A stretch of DNA of 64,000 bases from Branchiostoma floridae (GCF_000003815.2 NC_049987.1:23635824-23699823); one strand, 5' to 3'; counted from the first letter of the stretch, positions 22,905 through 34,290 are shown. A program made the numbers and translations. Notes: generated by a model not told the origin, from the sequence alone.

Positions 22905-23158
22905 ACACTGTTGTGTCACTGTTGTGTTACTCTTGGGTCACTGTTGTGTCACTCTTGGGTCACTGTTGGGGCATCTTGCCACTTGCGTTTTTTTTAAACT
23001 TCCCAAAAAACGTCGCGCTTGCTTGTGTCACCTCTAGGTTTGCTTGTGTCACCTCTAGGTGCGCTCGCGTCACCTCTAGGTGCCGCGGGGTCACGTCTGC
23101 GTTGTCGAACCCCGAAGCGACGCAAGCGTGACGCGAATGCAGTGGGAGCCCACCTTAA
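22905..23158. mobile_element. Short tandem repeats plus right end of a piggyBac-like MITE
   Basis: At 22911-22972 GTCACTGTTGTGT/GTCACTCTTGG alternates. At 23025-23090 about four copies of a 19-20 bp GTCACCTCTAGGT unit follow. The segment ends GAACCCCGAAGCGACGCAAG, GTGACGC, GCAGTGGGAGCCCACC then TTAA (23155-23158), the right TIR of the MITE family at 15525. No matching left TIR is present. Confidence 0.6.
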
Positions 23159-23289
23159 CACCATAAAGACAACCAGTATCAAATTGGTACTGTAAAAATC
23201 CATACCTCACAGATACAACATTTTGTAAATGATGAAGATGTTATTGTTAATACGTTCATGCCTTGACAAACTGAATACGTTCATGCCTT

Positions 23290-23770
23290 GATTATCTTTT
23301 CAGCATAATTCCCTTCATATTTCAGTTGACTCAGTGTTTATTGCTAATTAAATAGAGTATGATTTTTGCGTGTGCGATCTAGTCATTATGTTAAAAACAA
23401 CAAAATTAATGTTGACAACCTTTATTTCCTATTATGTCGATATGTTTGTTTGGTATAAATTCTTCAATATTTCAATTGACTCAGTTTTCTAATGCATTGC
23501 TCAATATACAGATATTTAAAAACAGAGTGTGCTGTTTACTTGTGTGGTCTAATCATTATGATATTTATGTACCAAACAACATATGTTGACAATCTGTATT
23601 TGCTGTTGATTTGTTGTATGGTTTATCCCATATTTCAGTTGTTGTGATGCTTTGCTTATCATACAGATCATTTAACAGAATGTGCTGTTTGCGTGCTCGG
23701 TCTGATCATTATGTACAAAACACCAAATGTCTACAACATGTATTTGCTATTGCGTCGATATGTTAATTAT
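23290..23770. repeat. About 155-bp array, left part
   Basis: TTCAGTTGACTCAG-type blocks occur at 23325, 23475 and 23638. Each is followed by ATACAGAT-TTTAAACAGAGTGTGCTG, a TCTAATCATTATG block and TATTTGCTATTGCGTCGATATG. The same unit resumes at 28165-28740 after the 4.4-kb insertion. Confidence 0.85.
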
Positions 23771-24504
23771 GTTACCTTCACAGAAGGTACATACTGTTTT
23801 TGCTCTGTTTCTTCTTCTTTTCCGCACAAATAAAAAACATGAATATCTCCGAAACTAGACCTTGGAATATCTCGTAATTCAGCAAGCTGGTAGGTCTGCA
23901 CATAAGACACTGCACCTTGGTCATTTGGTCCCCTAAAGATACCAAAAAATGATTTTATGGGGCAAAAAAGGGTGAAAAAACTAGCAATTTTAACACAAAA
24001 TCGAACTTTCGAGCCCCAATAGAACTTTGGAACTACGTTCCAAGGACCCGAGGTCAACGACCGGTAGCTATGGAACCCGCCCGGGAGATATGGAACATGG
24101 TGTTCGAACGAGGTCAACGACCGCTGCTAAGCAACACGGAAGTGTCCGCCCGTCAAATGATGACTTCATCTTGCTTTAGACGGCCTGAATTGAGCCAGAA
24201 GCCGTCCTCTGAATGATTTGTGGAATTCATTTTGCCAAGAAGTAATAAGAGATCAAGAAATTCACAGAGCTTTGACTTTATTTTGCCGAATATCGGCACC
24301 CTTTGCAATCAAATTCAAGGAAGGAAGGTAGAATGAAATTGAGCGCAGGCAGAATGAAATTTAATGCCCCCAAAGTATCAAAATGTGTCTCGGTCTGATC
24401 TAGGTCAGTTCTAAGTATTTGTTTCGATACTTTCCTTGATTTTGTTTAAGCTATAGGTTTTGCAACCTGCACAAGCCAGTTTTACCATGAGCCATCCAAA
24501 CATT

Positions 24505-24700
24505 GTTCAGATTGAGTCGGGGCGGCGGCGGCGGTGGCGGCGGGGCGGCGGCGGCCGGGGCGCCGCGGTGTTCTCGCCAGGATTTTTTCACAGCGTCGGG
24601 GCAGGGGGCCGGGATCCAGGGGGGGGGGGGAGGGGCAGGGGGGCCAAGCCCCCTTAAGCTCTTGCCTAATCAGAAGGCTTATTCTATCAGTTTTTACTAT
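24505..24700. repeat. GGC/G-run low-complexity block and shared repeat end
   Basis: A GGCGGCGGCGG-type run (24520-24560) and a G-run (24619-24630) are followed by GCTCTTGCCTAATCAGAAGGCTTATTCTATCAG. The ATTTTTTCACAGCGTCGG and CAGAAGGCTTAT pieces recur inverted at 33625-33780, which defines a repeat family present in both CpG-rich elements. Confidence 0.7.
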
Positions 24701-25376
24701 TTTAGGGCCATATCTACGATAATCGTAGCAGTCACTTAACTTCTTTTCAGCAGTTTAACTTAGCAGTATTTCGGGTCAAAGAGTCAAAGACAACTAAAAA
24801 CTCATAAACAACAAACTTTACTCAGCTCAACAGTACTTATAACTATCGTCCGGTTTGCCATCCGAAGCTGAAGCGCTTCTTTATAGCGCTAGTACCTTCG
24901 CTGCGCTGCCGTGACGTGCGATTGTTGTTGACGGTCTCATATCCCTACGTCGCCGCCTCGCTGTCAGACGATATTCCAACGGACATGTTTCAAGGAAAAT
25001 ATCCGGCGAAACCGCTGTTCCGCGTCAGATTCTATTCTATAAAACACGTAACGTTACGTGGGAATAAATGTTACAGTCTAATAAATATTTTGTAGAAGCA
25101 CCGCTGTGGGGAAGTCCAAGGAATGCAATAATCACGTAGCATATGAAGTTCGCTGTCAACTGGCACGCGGCTGTTTGAAACTCTAACCAACAGCGGCGGC
25201 CTTTGATGAAGTGGGCGAAAAAGTGCACTGCCTTGGTAACAAGGAAGCCGACGGTGTGGGCGGGGCCACATGGCGAGGCTTCTCCCCCGAAAGCCCCGGC
25301 CCCGAAAGGAAATGCCCGGGTTTTACATACAAACTTACGACGGTTTGAATTTTACATTGCCGAATCAAAGAGCTTC

Positions 25377-25890
25377 AAATTTAGAACAGGAAATTTGGAA
25401 ACGCGGACGGTCTTGCTCTAGAAATATGTCAGAAAGAATTGATTCTGTTTTCCGCGCTGAAAAAGAAATGACGCAGCCAGTTGTAAGAGCCTTTGTGTTG
25501 ATCAACAAATAAGGACATTCGCGGGAAATCTGGCTGTTCCGGGGAGGGATCCCACCCCGCTGGTCACATGCGGCAAGGCCTACTCGCTACCCTGTTTACA
25601 TTTTTGCACGAACGCAAGGCCGGCACACGCAAAATTTAGAACAGGAAATTTGGGGACGCGACCCGCTCTTGCTCTAGAAATGTGTCAGGAAGAATTGATT
25701 CTATTTTCCGCGGTGAAAAGAAATGACGCAACTAGTTGTAAGCGCCTTTGTGTTGATCAACCCCGCTCCCCAAATAAGGACTTTCGCGGGAAATCTTATA
25801 CATTTTGGCTGTTCCGGGGAAGGGTCCCACCCCGCTGGTCACTCGTGGCGGCAAGTCCTCTGTTTACAATCATTTCGCGCGAACGCAAGG
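25377..25890. repeat. Tandem duplication, period 255 bp, inside the insertion
   Basis: AAATTTAGAACAGGAAATTTGG occurs at 25377 and 25632. It is followed in both copies by CTTGCTCTAGAAAT, a GAATTGATTCT-TTTTCCGCG block and CCCACCCCGCTGGTCAC. Frames across it at 25270-25961 are repeat shadows. Confidence 0.85.
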
Positions 25891-26048
25891 GCGATCCTGG
25901 GTGGGAGGGGCTGCGAGACAACGGCACGGCGGGTGCTCTGAAACACCTCCCTTCGAGCTGATAACTTCTTGAAACAGCGGAGGCGCGTGCTTGGCGCGTG
26001 CTTTTGTGTTTTTACTACGATATTTTGTTATTTTTTCCCCATGTTTTG

Positions 26049-26080
26049 CCGCTACGCTGGATGAAAAAGCAGCGTAGCGG
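26049..26080. repeat. Perfect 11-bp hairpin
   Basis: CCGCTACGCTG and CAGCGTAGCGG are separated by a 10-nt A-rich loop and followed by GCTTTTTA. It lies inside the 4.4-kb insertion. Confidence 0.8.
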
Positions 26081-27424
26081 GCTTTTTACAGCGTCATTTT
26101 TCCAGCCGACAGCGTATCGGCCCACTATGCTGAAAAGGCCTGGCGAGAATTCTATGTTGTGTTTGAGTTACGTAGAATCGAGAACACACACGGTGTGTAG
26201 TGCGCCAGCACTCGTCTTTTGATTCCACTGGTGTTTTCACGATTCTGTAAAAGCCCAGGTTGAGTTGCGTGCTCCGCGCGATAATATTGGTGAACAAACG
26301 CACTCAGAGAGAATAACTACTAACGTTAGCACTAGTGCAATTTTCTCAGACAGGCCAATAACTGTGGTAACGCTACGTGTATGTGGTAACGTGGGGATTT
26401 CTTTGGATGTTTCCTGACATTATAAGTAACTGACATATAATCATAAAAATGTAGCGAGACCTGTTCGTTTTTATCCACAGTGCTGAATAGGAACGTTTAC
26501 TCAAGTTCATGCATAGAGCTGTCGTCCAAATGAAACACGGAATGGTGTCACGGTTCTAGTTAACCGATTTTTGAGTAAAAAAAAAAACATTTGAGCAAAA
26601 AGAAACACATGACTACGTTAGACGCAAGGTCACTGCGTGTCGCCGGCGGTTACATAAAAAAACTCAAAGTTTTACGCCTGAGACATAAAGGTATGTGAAA
26701 CAAAAACGATGGACTTGATGAGTTTATTTCGCTATTAAACTGACCTTGAACAAACATGATTAACTGCAGCGTGGAACGCCCGCCCCATCTTAGGTCACGG
26801 TCATTCCTTTCACCTTGTTGTTCATCATGTAAGTTACCACAGCGCTGCGTTGGTCCCCAGCAAGCAAGTGGAGCACGGAAACGAAGTCAGCTGGGTACAT
26901 TACAATTAAGCTACGTGCAGCTTTATACACGATGGGAGTGGCCGGCACAGCACAAAACCCCAGGCACAAAGTCAACGCGAAAGTTTAGTGTAGCAGAAAC
27001 CTAACCCCTTAAAGTTTGCATGATTGACAGGCGGACGGGTTCGAAGTGTGCCGGGCGGCACGTATTGATAATGAGGGCATAAACAAACTACGTACATCAA
27101 ACGTAAATCAAAATTGTTTGCTAAAAATTAAAAGAAATTTATGAAATGTGAATTGCGGACTCTGAAAAAAATGATCGAGCCGTTCAAATATGAATAAATT
27201 TACACAGATTGACAGGAATCATATAGCGGAGGAAGCATATAGCGGAGAAGAGCTGCGTACTGTGAAGATTACATGGAGTGTGCAGGGGTAGCCATATCAA
27301 TTTCAGCTCTGAGAGTATCCGTCAACTGCGTGACGTGAACGAATATAATAGATTTGTGGCAATTTTAGCGATTACGCTAACCAGCTGTTTCTATGAATTT
27401 GTGCGATTTACAGTAGTTGGTAAC

Positions 27425-27530
27425 CACTAGACGGCGATCGCGCCGCGCTCTTACTGCGACATAAATAGGATTGTGTAGCCTTCGATTTCACACTGGGTAT
27501 ATTATAGAAAACGTAAAAGTGTGACAGAGC
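27425..27530. mobile_element. Single end of the 7186-type MITE
   Basis: CCACTAGACGGCGATCGCG, CGCGCTCTTACTGCGACATA and TTTCACACTGGGTATAT match the left arm and inner part of the family. The opposite end is missing. Confidence 0.5.
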
Positions 27531-28164
27531 ATGCTGAGGAGAACCCTTCGCGCTGCGTAGTACAAGCGGCAAACTCTGTGAGACGTTTTTGTGAATGTAC
27601 CTTCCGATTTTTGTGCTACGCTAGACAGTGTGCCGTAACTTGGTAGGCTTGTTTTAATTTTGCTCTCTTCAAAGTTAGTCTAATTCAAGAAGACAGAAAC
27701 GAGAATTCAATTCTATAATATTTTGGCTTCCTTTTGACAATAAAATTGTGACTGTGTGTGCTTCTTGTCTCACGTGAGGCTGAAAAAAATTCCTAGGCCC
27801 TGACCCTCCCGCAGACGGCCGTCTCCCCCACGCTAAATGTCGTCGAGTAAACCCTGTTGACGACCGTCAGAAATGGAGAACCTTTGTGGACAGACAGACT
27901 GCCCTGTGGCTTGTAGCTATGGGACTGAGATGAGATGATGATGAGAAACCCTGTGTGGAACAATATTAGACGTTGTGTTCATTATTCAAGATGCATAACG
28001 TTACAGATAAAAAATTATCAACATTTATTTGTACCTTCTTGTCTTATCCTGTATCAACATCTGCAACTATTTCAGTTTACCCTTCCTGGTAGAAATGCTA
28101 GGCTAGACCATGTGAAGGTAACATTCTGTATTTGCTTGCAAATGTTACCTGTCTAGTTATGTAT

Positions 28165-28740
28165 AATTTCTCCCATATTTCCGTTGACTCAGTGTTGTGA
28201 CGCATTACTTTTTATACAGATCATTAAACAGAGTGTGATGTTAGAGTGTACAGTCTAATCATTATGTACAAAAGTGTCTAAACAACAAATGTTTGCTATT
28301 GCTTCGATAATTTTTTTTGTATATTTGTTCCATTTTTCAGTTGATTCAGTAATCTGATGCATTGATCAATACACAAACCTTTCAACAGCATCTAATGTTT
28401 TCTTGTGCGGTCTAATCATTGTGTACAAAACAAGAAAAGTTGACAACTCGTATTTGCTATTGCGTCGATATGTTTATTATGTATAATTTCTCCCATATTT
28501 CAGTTGACTCTGTCAGTGTTTTGATGCATTGCTCATTATACAGATCTTTAAACAGAGTCTAATCGCTATGGTAATTATGTACAGAACAACAAATGTTAAC
28601 AACATATACTTGTTATTGCATCGATGTTTTTTTCGGTATAATTTCTCCCATGTTTCTGCTGACTCAGAGTTTGATACATGGCTCGTTATACAGATGTTTA
28701 AACAGCGTCTGCTGTTTGCGTGCGGGTTAATCACAACATC
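28165..28740. repeat. About 155-bp array, right part
   Basis: TTGACTC-type blocks occur at 28193, 28340, 28503 and 28658 (periods 147, 163 and 155). Unit content is the same as at 23290-23770. Confidence 0.85.
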
Positions 28741-28779
28741 GATCTGTAAAACAGGCAAGACTAATCGTCTGAAGGACTG

Positions 28780-28870
28780 AATCCCGTCTAACAGAGCACA
28801 CCGTGCCAGTATCTGTGTCATCCCGCCTGTTTAACAGAGCACACCGTGCCAGTACCTGTGTCATCCCGAC
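28780..28870. repeat. 46-bp tandem duplication
   Basis: AACAGAGCACACCGTGCCAG and CTGTGTCATCCCG are repeated twice. Confidence 0.85.
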
Positions 28871-29057
28871 TGCGGTGAGGGATGGGGCTGTCCGGACTGG
28901 GAGCCACATGCGGCTTCTACTGCCGGGTTATTCAGGTTCTCCCGTTTTAGTTTATCTGACCAGGGCATGCGCATCGTCTATACAATGCTTCCATGGGGAA
29001 CAGCCCAAACAAAATAAAATATATATTAAAAAAAACAAAGAAGCCATCTACACCAGA

Positions 29058-30303
29058 GCTTTATAACCATTCCTGAACAGAGACGGTTGGCGCCATAGAC
29101 TCCCTGCAACATAGGATCCACTGCTTACTGAGTCATGTGTTCTATCTGGATAGCGTGATGTTACGAAAGCAGTGGGGGTTTTTTTCATTCCTTGACAAAG
29201 ACTGGTGCTGTTCAGTCGAAAATTTGGGTGAGGCCAACCAATTTCTGTGTTGGATATTGCTGTTAAACAACTTCAATAAAAAAAAAATCAATGCAAAATG
29301 ATCGAAATTAAATAGAAGGTTATCTAGAATAAATAAACGTTTATAGGGATGAAAACATCGTAGATAACTAATAATCGTACATAACTCAATACATTTCGTG
29401 TAACAGTAATGAATGCTCGTCCAGACATCAGATCATGATAACAGACATTAAAATAAGGAAACGAGTTTGATTTAAAGTCACTAGAAGTGGAGTTTTAATG
29501 TCTGTTACTGCTGTGTTCTTGGTCAGGCAGTGTTTGTCGTTTACAAGGCTGGTAAGTTTGAATTGCAGATGATGTTTTCCATGGTTTATTGGTATGTTGG
29601 AAGGACGACATAACACGGCAGAGTTGGCATCTTCCATGATTGTGCTCCGTTATAAGGCGCAGATTTAAAGTCACAAGAAGTAGTGTTTGAATGTCTATGA
29701 CTGCTGTGTTCTTGGTCAGGCAGTGTTTGTCGTTTACAAGGTTGGTAAGTTTGAACTGCAGATGATGTTTTCCATGGTTTATTGGTATGTTGGAAGGACG
29801 ACATAACACGGCAGAGTTGGCATCTTGCATGATTGTGCTCCGGTATAAGGCGCAGATTGCGATCTGCTGATGACCCGAGCCGATAGCCCTGTTGCGGGTG
29901 TCAGGGAGCAGGAAAATTAAGGTGCAGAAAATCGATAAAAAGGACTCATTTTCCCTTTTTCGCCAGGAATGTCTTGATGATAGATGGGCAGTGATTAGCA
30001 TTTGGCAGAATTCCACTCCTCCAAGTCTGGTTTTATCTAATGCATTTCTCTATTGCCGATGGAGACGGATGATGCAATGAAAAACAAAATTCATAAATCA
30101 GTATAGAACTAGTTTAACTGTGATATCCGACACAAAAATTGGACTCACTCACACAGCACCAGTCTTTGTCAAGGAATGAACAATCCACTGCTATCGTTAC
30201 GTCACGTTATGCAGATAGAACACGTGACTCAGTAAACAGTGGATCATGGGTTGCAGGAAGTCTATGGCGCCCTCCGTCTCTCTTTAGGGATGGTTGTAAA
30301 GCA
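29058..30303. mobile_element. TIR element with about 150-bp inverted termini
   Basis: The left end (GCTTTATAACCAT, GAGACGG, GGCGCCATAGACT, GGATCCACTG, TGACTCAGTA-type, TTTGTCAAGGAATG-type) is mirrored at 30153-30303 as an imperfect inverted copy of roughly 85 percent identity. The 1.25-kb body contains a 193-bp tandem duplication and no transposase. No certain target duplication is seen. Long TIRs without coding capacity fit a non-autonomous cut-and-paste or foldback element. Confidence 0.65.
29478..29860. repeat. Two-copy tandem duplication, period 193 bp
   Basis: GGTCAGGCAGTGTTTGTCG occurs at 29521 and 29714. Copies are over 90 percent identical through GATGATGTTTTCCATGG and GGAAGGACGACATAACACGG. 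The open minus-strand frame of 173 codons across it reads the repeat and is not family-like. Confidence 0.9.
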
Positions 30304-31310
30304 CTCATACCATTTAAATTAGCATTTGGCAGAACACAACTCCTCCAGATCCGGTTGTATCTAATACCATTCTGTATTGCCAACAGCGAAGGAGGATGCG
30401 ATGCAAGCAAAATGTAGAAATACTTCATTTTTGTCTTGTTACATGTGCGTTTTTCTTCTAGAAAGAACAACAAAAGCTCCCAAGGCATAGATGGGAGCAA
30501 AGCATTAACTAGTATATAACAGGACCGAGGTGCACAAACTGGGATTAAACTTGGGCCATTTCTCAATTCGAAATTATGGGTATGTACTGCTGACGTTTGA
30601 TCTCCGTAGGAATCAACGTAAAGATCAATTCAAAGATGGGGCAAAGGGGATTTTCAAGACGCGCTAATCATTATTCTTCTTACCGTTGTGCATAACAGAT
30701 ATTTTAGTTTAATTATGACTTATTCCATTGCACTGTTCATGATGAGCACTTCAAATTCAACGCACACGATTGTTTCCAAAATAACGTATTTCCAGCAGCA
30801 AAATCTAAAACTACTTTCGAAAACCCACTATATCAACTGAAGCTTCTGTCAGCATTGTGTCTAATCACCTTCTATTTGACAATACTTTATATGCCCCAAA
30901 CTGCTGGCAATGGCCATTGCTGCTTGCCCTCTGACCTCAAGCCAGATATACCTCAATGAGGTATTGTTAGCGCATGATAACAAAGCCCTCTGGGCTCCAT
31001 AAAACGGTCCGGTAATTCTATGATAAATCCGTTTCCAACACTAAATGTTCCATAAAGCATAAGGTTAAAAGGCAGGGAGCTCATCGAGGCCATAACTGTA
31101 CTTTATTTATCCTACAGTCAGATTGCCGCAGATTCCCGCGGTTGTAAAGCATGAGATGTTGGTCATTTACCTGAAACTAATACAGACAATTGATTGTTGC
31201 TTATTGATTCTTATAGCGGCGTAATTTATCAATGTCGTCTTCCCTTTGATGAAGAATGGCCAGAAGGTCCTGATCATCGCTCTTGAAAACGTTGCAGAAT
31301 TGACTGCAGT
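30304..31310. other. Direct repeat then unique DNA
   Basis: GCATTTGGCAGAA, ACTCCTCCA and CTGTATTGCC at 30325-30415 repeat 29998-30095, so about 100 bp is duplicated either side of the right TIR of the element at 29058. The rest (30420-31310) is unique with no gene seen. Confidence 0.45.
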
Positions 31311-31312
31311 TC

Positions 31313-31360
31313 CACTAGACGGCGATCGCGGTGCGTTCTGGCTGCGACCTAAATCAGGTC
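31313..31360. mobile_element. Single end of the 7186-type MITE
   Basis: CCACTAGACGGCGATCGCGG and GGCTGCGACCTAAAT match the family terminus. No partner end is found to the right. Confidence 0.5.
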
Positions 31361-31499
31361 ATTGACTGTTATGCAAAGGGTTGAAGTATCAGCATGCTGC
31401 CTATGTGTCCACATTGTATGGCACAATCTGAAATAAAGTCGAAGTATCAACGATAAAACAAACACATACAACGTAAAAACTAGAAAGGCCGACATTTGC

Positions 31500-32055
31500 T
31501 TAGGAGCAAATACAGCATATTTCAGCCATAGCTTTTCCCATACAACATTTAACTGTCTCAAATAACCCCTGTTCGAAAATGGAACATTTAGGGGCACACC
31601 CCAGTTTCTCGCCCCCATTGAAACGTATAGTCAAGAGACTATTTTCAACGACGCCGTATTTCCAAACAAAATTTTCCCCTGGAACTACACCTATACAGTA
31701 TACAGGAAGTAAAAATGTACCATCTGGTCTAACATATCTGATTTGCAAGAAAATTGTAGGACCTAAAATCCCACAATATCCTAATGAATTTCGAAAGCCC
31801 GTAGCGATGACATTATCGGTCAAGCTGCCCGGGGTGCTTCACTGTTTGCGTCCTCGGAGCGATACCCGGAAGCCAAGATGTGTCGACAAAAACTTACCAA
31901 AAACAACATATAGGGGTCGAAGTTTATACTTGCAGCGGATCCGCTACGCTAATTTTACAAGACGTGCCCAACCCGATTCGCATGTGGGAAATGTTGTTAT
32001 ACGTGTCGTTACCATGACAACAGCCTTGGCTGCAGTCTTTAGATATACCGATTAG
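31500..32055. other. Overlapping open frames of unknown status
   Basis: A 158-codon plus-strand frame (31579-32055, ATG start) overlaps a 107-codon minus-strand frame (31500-31823, no ATG at its edge). The minus frame has a more globular composition rich in Gly, Cys and aromatics. Neither shows a domain I know, and flanking splice sites are poor. Given the neighbouring element ends, decayed transposon coding sequence is the likeliest source. Confidence 0.2.
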
Positions 32056-32099
32056 ACAGGGCGTGCCACTTTATGCGAAAAATCGAATTAACTTGCGAC

Positions 32100-32610
32100 C
32101 AATCACAGCCAGCAGCGGCTCCAACAAAGGCGGTAACATAACGTCAATCAAGAAGAGGCACGAAACTTTGCGAAAATAAACCGAGAAACTGCGATGTTTG
32201 GGACTGGATAACATACACAAGTATCTCGCTAAGGCGTCGACCTGTCAACAAGTGGACGACGCGGAAACTATTGCTTCTACTACAACTAAGTTGAGGGACA
32301 ACGACAAGGGGCAGCGGTGCAGTCAGGGCTGACACCGATCGCGAGGAAACGATGACAAGGCCGCGGTGGACGGCTCGACTGTCGAGTCCGTCTAAAATCC
32401 AATAAAAATGGCGCGAATGGCTTCGTCACATCGGAGACGAGTGGTGGGTGACGTGTGTTTACAGTTTCCACCAGGAGAAAAACATTCTTTAACGCTTCCT
32501 TTGTCGATAGTTTTTAAACTATGAAAATAGGAAGCGTGACTACTGAGAAAAGAATCTGAACTAACCAAGGACCTTTTATCTGATAAAAGCTCCTTGAACT
32601 AACGTGTCGG
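32100..32610 (+). promoter_or_regulatory. CpG-rich promoter-like block with palindromes
   Basis: CpG-dense unique DNA contains AAAATGGCGCGAATGG at 32405-32420, a YY1-type motif over an ATG. That ATG opens a 38-codon frame (32408-32524) with no recognisable domain. CTCGA-CTG-TCGAG at about 32370-32382 and the palindromes at 32492-32603 lie in the same block. It could be a promoter or an element end. Confidence 0.25.
32492..32603. repeat. Two adjacent palindromes, the second between 8-bp direct repeats
   Basis: First palindrome: ACGCTTCCT (32492-32500) with AGGAAGCGT (32529-32537), enclosing ATAGTTT/AAACTAT. Second: CAAGGA-C-CTTTTATC, T, GATAAAAG-C-TCCTTG at 32566-32596, flanked by GAACTAAC at 32558-32565 and 32596-32603. 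Confidence 0.75.
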
Positions 32611-33290
32611 ATTCGTCATGAATTCCAATTTCACGTTAAATGCATTTTAAATCGTACAAGGTCCGGGTGATTCCGATCGGAGTTTGCAGGCATTGCAAAT
32701 TAGAATCGTGAATAAAAGTGAATGTTACCGAATAAATAGTATCATAACATTTCTTTTGTCATGCTTGTTCATTTGCTTACGCGCCTTCAACAATAAAAGT
32801 GGCATAATACAGACATAAAGTTATCATGTTGCTGCAACATCGTGCTGGCAAAATGTATGTTTATTCATATAAACATTGCACAGGTAACACAATTGTTTAG
32901 ATTTACAGTTCAAAACATTCTAACGATAAATATTGATGAGGAAATAATCATTCTCGCCATTGTTAAACTTACTTATCAAATCTAAACTGGCCAATTTTCC
33001 CGCGATTTCCGCCAAGTAACATTTCCTCGATTGTCTCAACTTACCCTGCCAAAGTCAAATCTGCCGAAAATGATTGATATTGCTACGCGGAATGTTGGCA
33101 AATTCATCGACAAAGACATGTACTCTGACGTTCAAGGAACGCGTACCTTCTGCTACCGTCCAAATGACCTTGTCGTTAACTCCAAATCCTCGCAAAGAAA
33201 CTATTTTATAATTATATACATGTATATGAAACCGGGCGTAAGGTGACATTCGTCCGCTGTGTTGTCAAGATATGCACGTGTTTCTATATA
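32610..33290. other. Unique AT-rich stretch
   Basis: Nothing assignable is visible. The overlapping short frames near 33031-33249 are unremarkable. Confidence 0.4.
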
Positions 33291-33294
33291 CACG

Positions 33295-33925
33295 GGGTTG
33301 GAAGGCCCCGCTATTGAATATCAATTAGACTTCGTCTTCCTTTTCGCTGATTGGCTGGCTCGTTAAATTCATTTAACTTGCACGTGCGGGGCTCTGCGGG
33401 GTGACGTCACGGCAAAAGGCCGAAAGAAAACCAATTTTCCCTCAGAAAAGTGCTGAAGTTTACTGTATATAGTAAAGCGCTGGTTGCAAGTTAGCAATTT
33501 ACGTGTTTTTAAGCATAAGTCCGTGAGATTTCTGGAACAACAGCAGTTCTGTGATAAACGGAACCTTCTAAAAACGTACGGAGCTAACAGCGCAGGGAAA
33601 ATATACCATCGCATCACAGAAATGCCCCTAAAAACTGATACAATAAGCCTTCTGAATAAAGTGCAAGAGTTTCCCCCAACGGGGCTCTGCCCCTGGACCC
33701 TGCTGGGCCGGGGCCTTCGGCGTTCTTCGGTGGACCCCGGGCCCCGTGTGCCGACGCTGTAAAAAATTCTGGCGGGAACACTGCAGTATATACGGAATCG
33801 TGAGGCCCCGCTTATGAATATTAATTAGCCTTCGCCCTCTTCGCGCACAGGTGTGGGCTCCGTGCGGGGTCACGGAAGGTCACGTCAGGAGGCCAAAAGA
33901 AAACAAATTTCCCATCAGAAAAGTG
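33295..33925. mobile_element. CpG-rich element with a duplicated flank
   Basis: A block GAGGCCCCGCT-TGAATAT-AATTAG, GCGGGG-TCACG, CAGAAAAGTGC occurs at 33300-33455 and 33790-33925. Between them, CTCTGCCCCTGGACCC, CGGGGCCTTCGG and CGACGCTGTAAAAAATTCT match the inverted copy at 24570-24690. It looks like a decayed mobile element with direct terminal repeats of about 150 bp; it has no coding capacity. Confidence 0.45.
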
Positions 33926-33934
33926 CCAAAATTA

Positions 33935-34290
33935 ATCATTTTAAAGTAGTTTATGTCAAAACTTTTACTTGGATCATTTTACCAACTATCTAATGCCTAT
34001 CTACACCAAATTTCAGCTCATTCGGTTATAATACCAGGGTACAGGGGGCCCAAATATACAGTTTTGGTCTTAAGATGACCCAAAAACCTTAATAAAATCA
34101 TTTTAGAGACAGATATGTAAAAAATGAAAAAAGTGTCCGAGGGTATTGGCCCACTCTACCCTTGTGCCAAATTTCAAGTCATTCGGTTGAGGAACAACGG
34201 AGATACCGTGTTCTGAAGATTTGACAGGAGAAAGAAACATTACGAATACAATATATTTCACCATACCTATGGTATGGCTGAAATATAAAA
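33935..34290. repeat. Dispersed repeat ending in a strong hairpin
   Basis: The internal phrases CACCAAATTTCA-CTCATTCGGTT and GCCAAATTTCAAGTCATTCGG are two diverged copies about 140 bp apart. The block ends with TATTTCA-CCATACC-TAT-GGTATGG-C-TGAAATA (34254-34285), 14 paired bases with one bulge. I recall similar ends in other marine invertebrate genomes but cannot verify this. Confidence 0.55.

Larger units (their letters stand above)
23771..28160. mobile_element. 4.4-kb CpG-rich insertion splitting a tandem array, probable DNA element
   Basis: The array unit breaks at about 23771 (after TTAATTATG) and resumes at about 28160 (TTATGTATAATTTC), a possible TTATG duplication. Near the left edge is GTTACCTTCACA and near the right edge its inverse TGTGAAGGTAAC (28110-28122), 12 bp. 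The right end also has a 9-bp hairpin GGTAACATT/AATGTTACC, and similar DNA lies at 43460-43525. The interior is compositionally distinct, with G-runs, duplications and hairpins, and no transposase-like frame. I infer a large non-autonomous or composite element. Several nested insertions are possible. Confidence 0.45.

Noticed and set aside
22913-23131. Short frame with repeated TSR-type residues as a peptide
   Set aside because: It comes from the 19-20 bp GTCACCTCTAGGT tandem repeat and a MITE end.
24460-24739. Three Gly/Arg-rich frames in the G-rich block as an RGG protein
   Set aside because: All three plus-strand frames are open because the DNA is a GGC/G-run, and there is no flanking gene structure.
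29495-30016. 173-codon minus-strand frame as a gene
   Set aside because: It reads through a recent 193-bp duplication inside a non-coding TIR element and matches no family.
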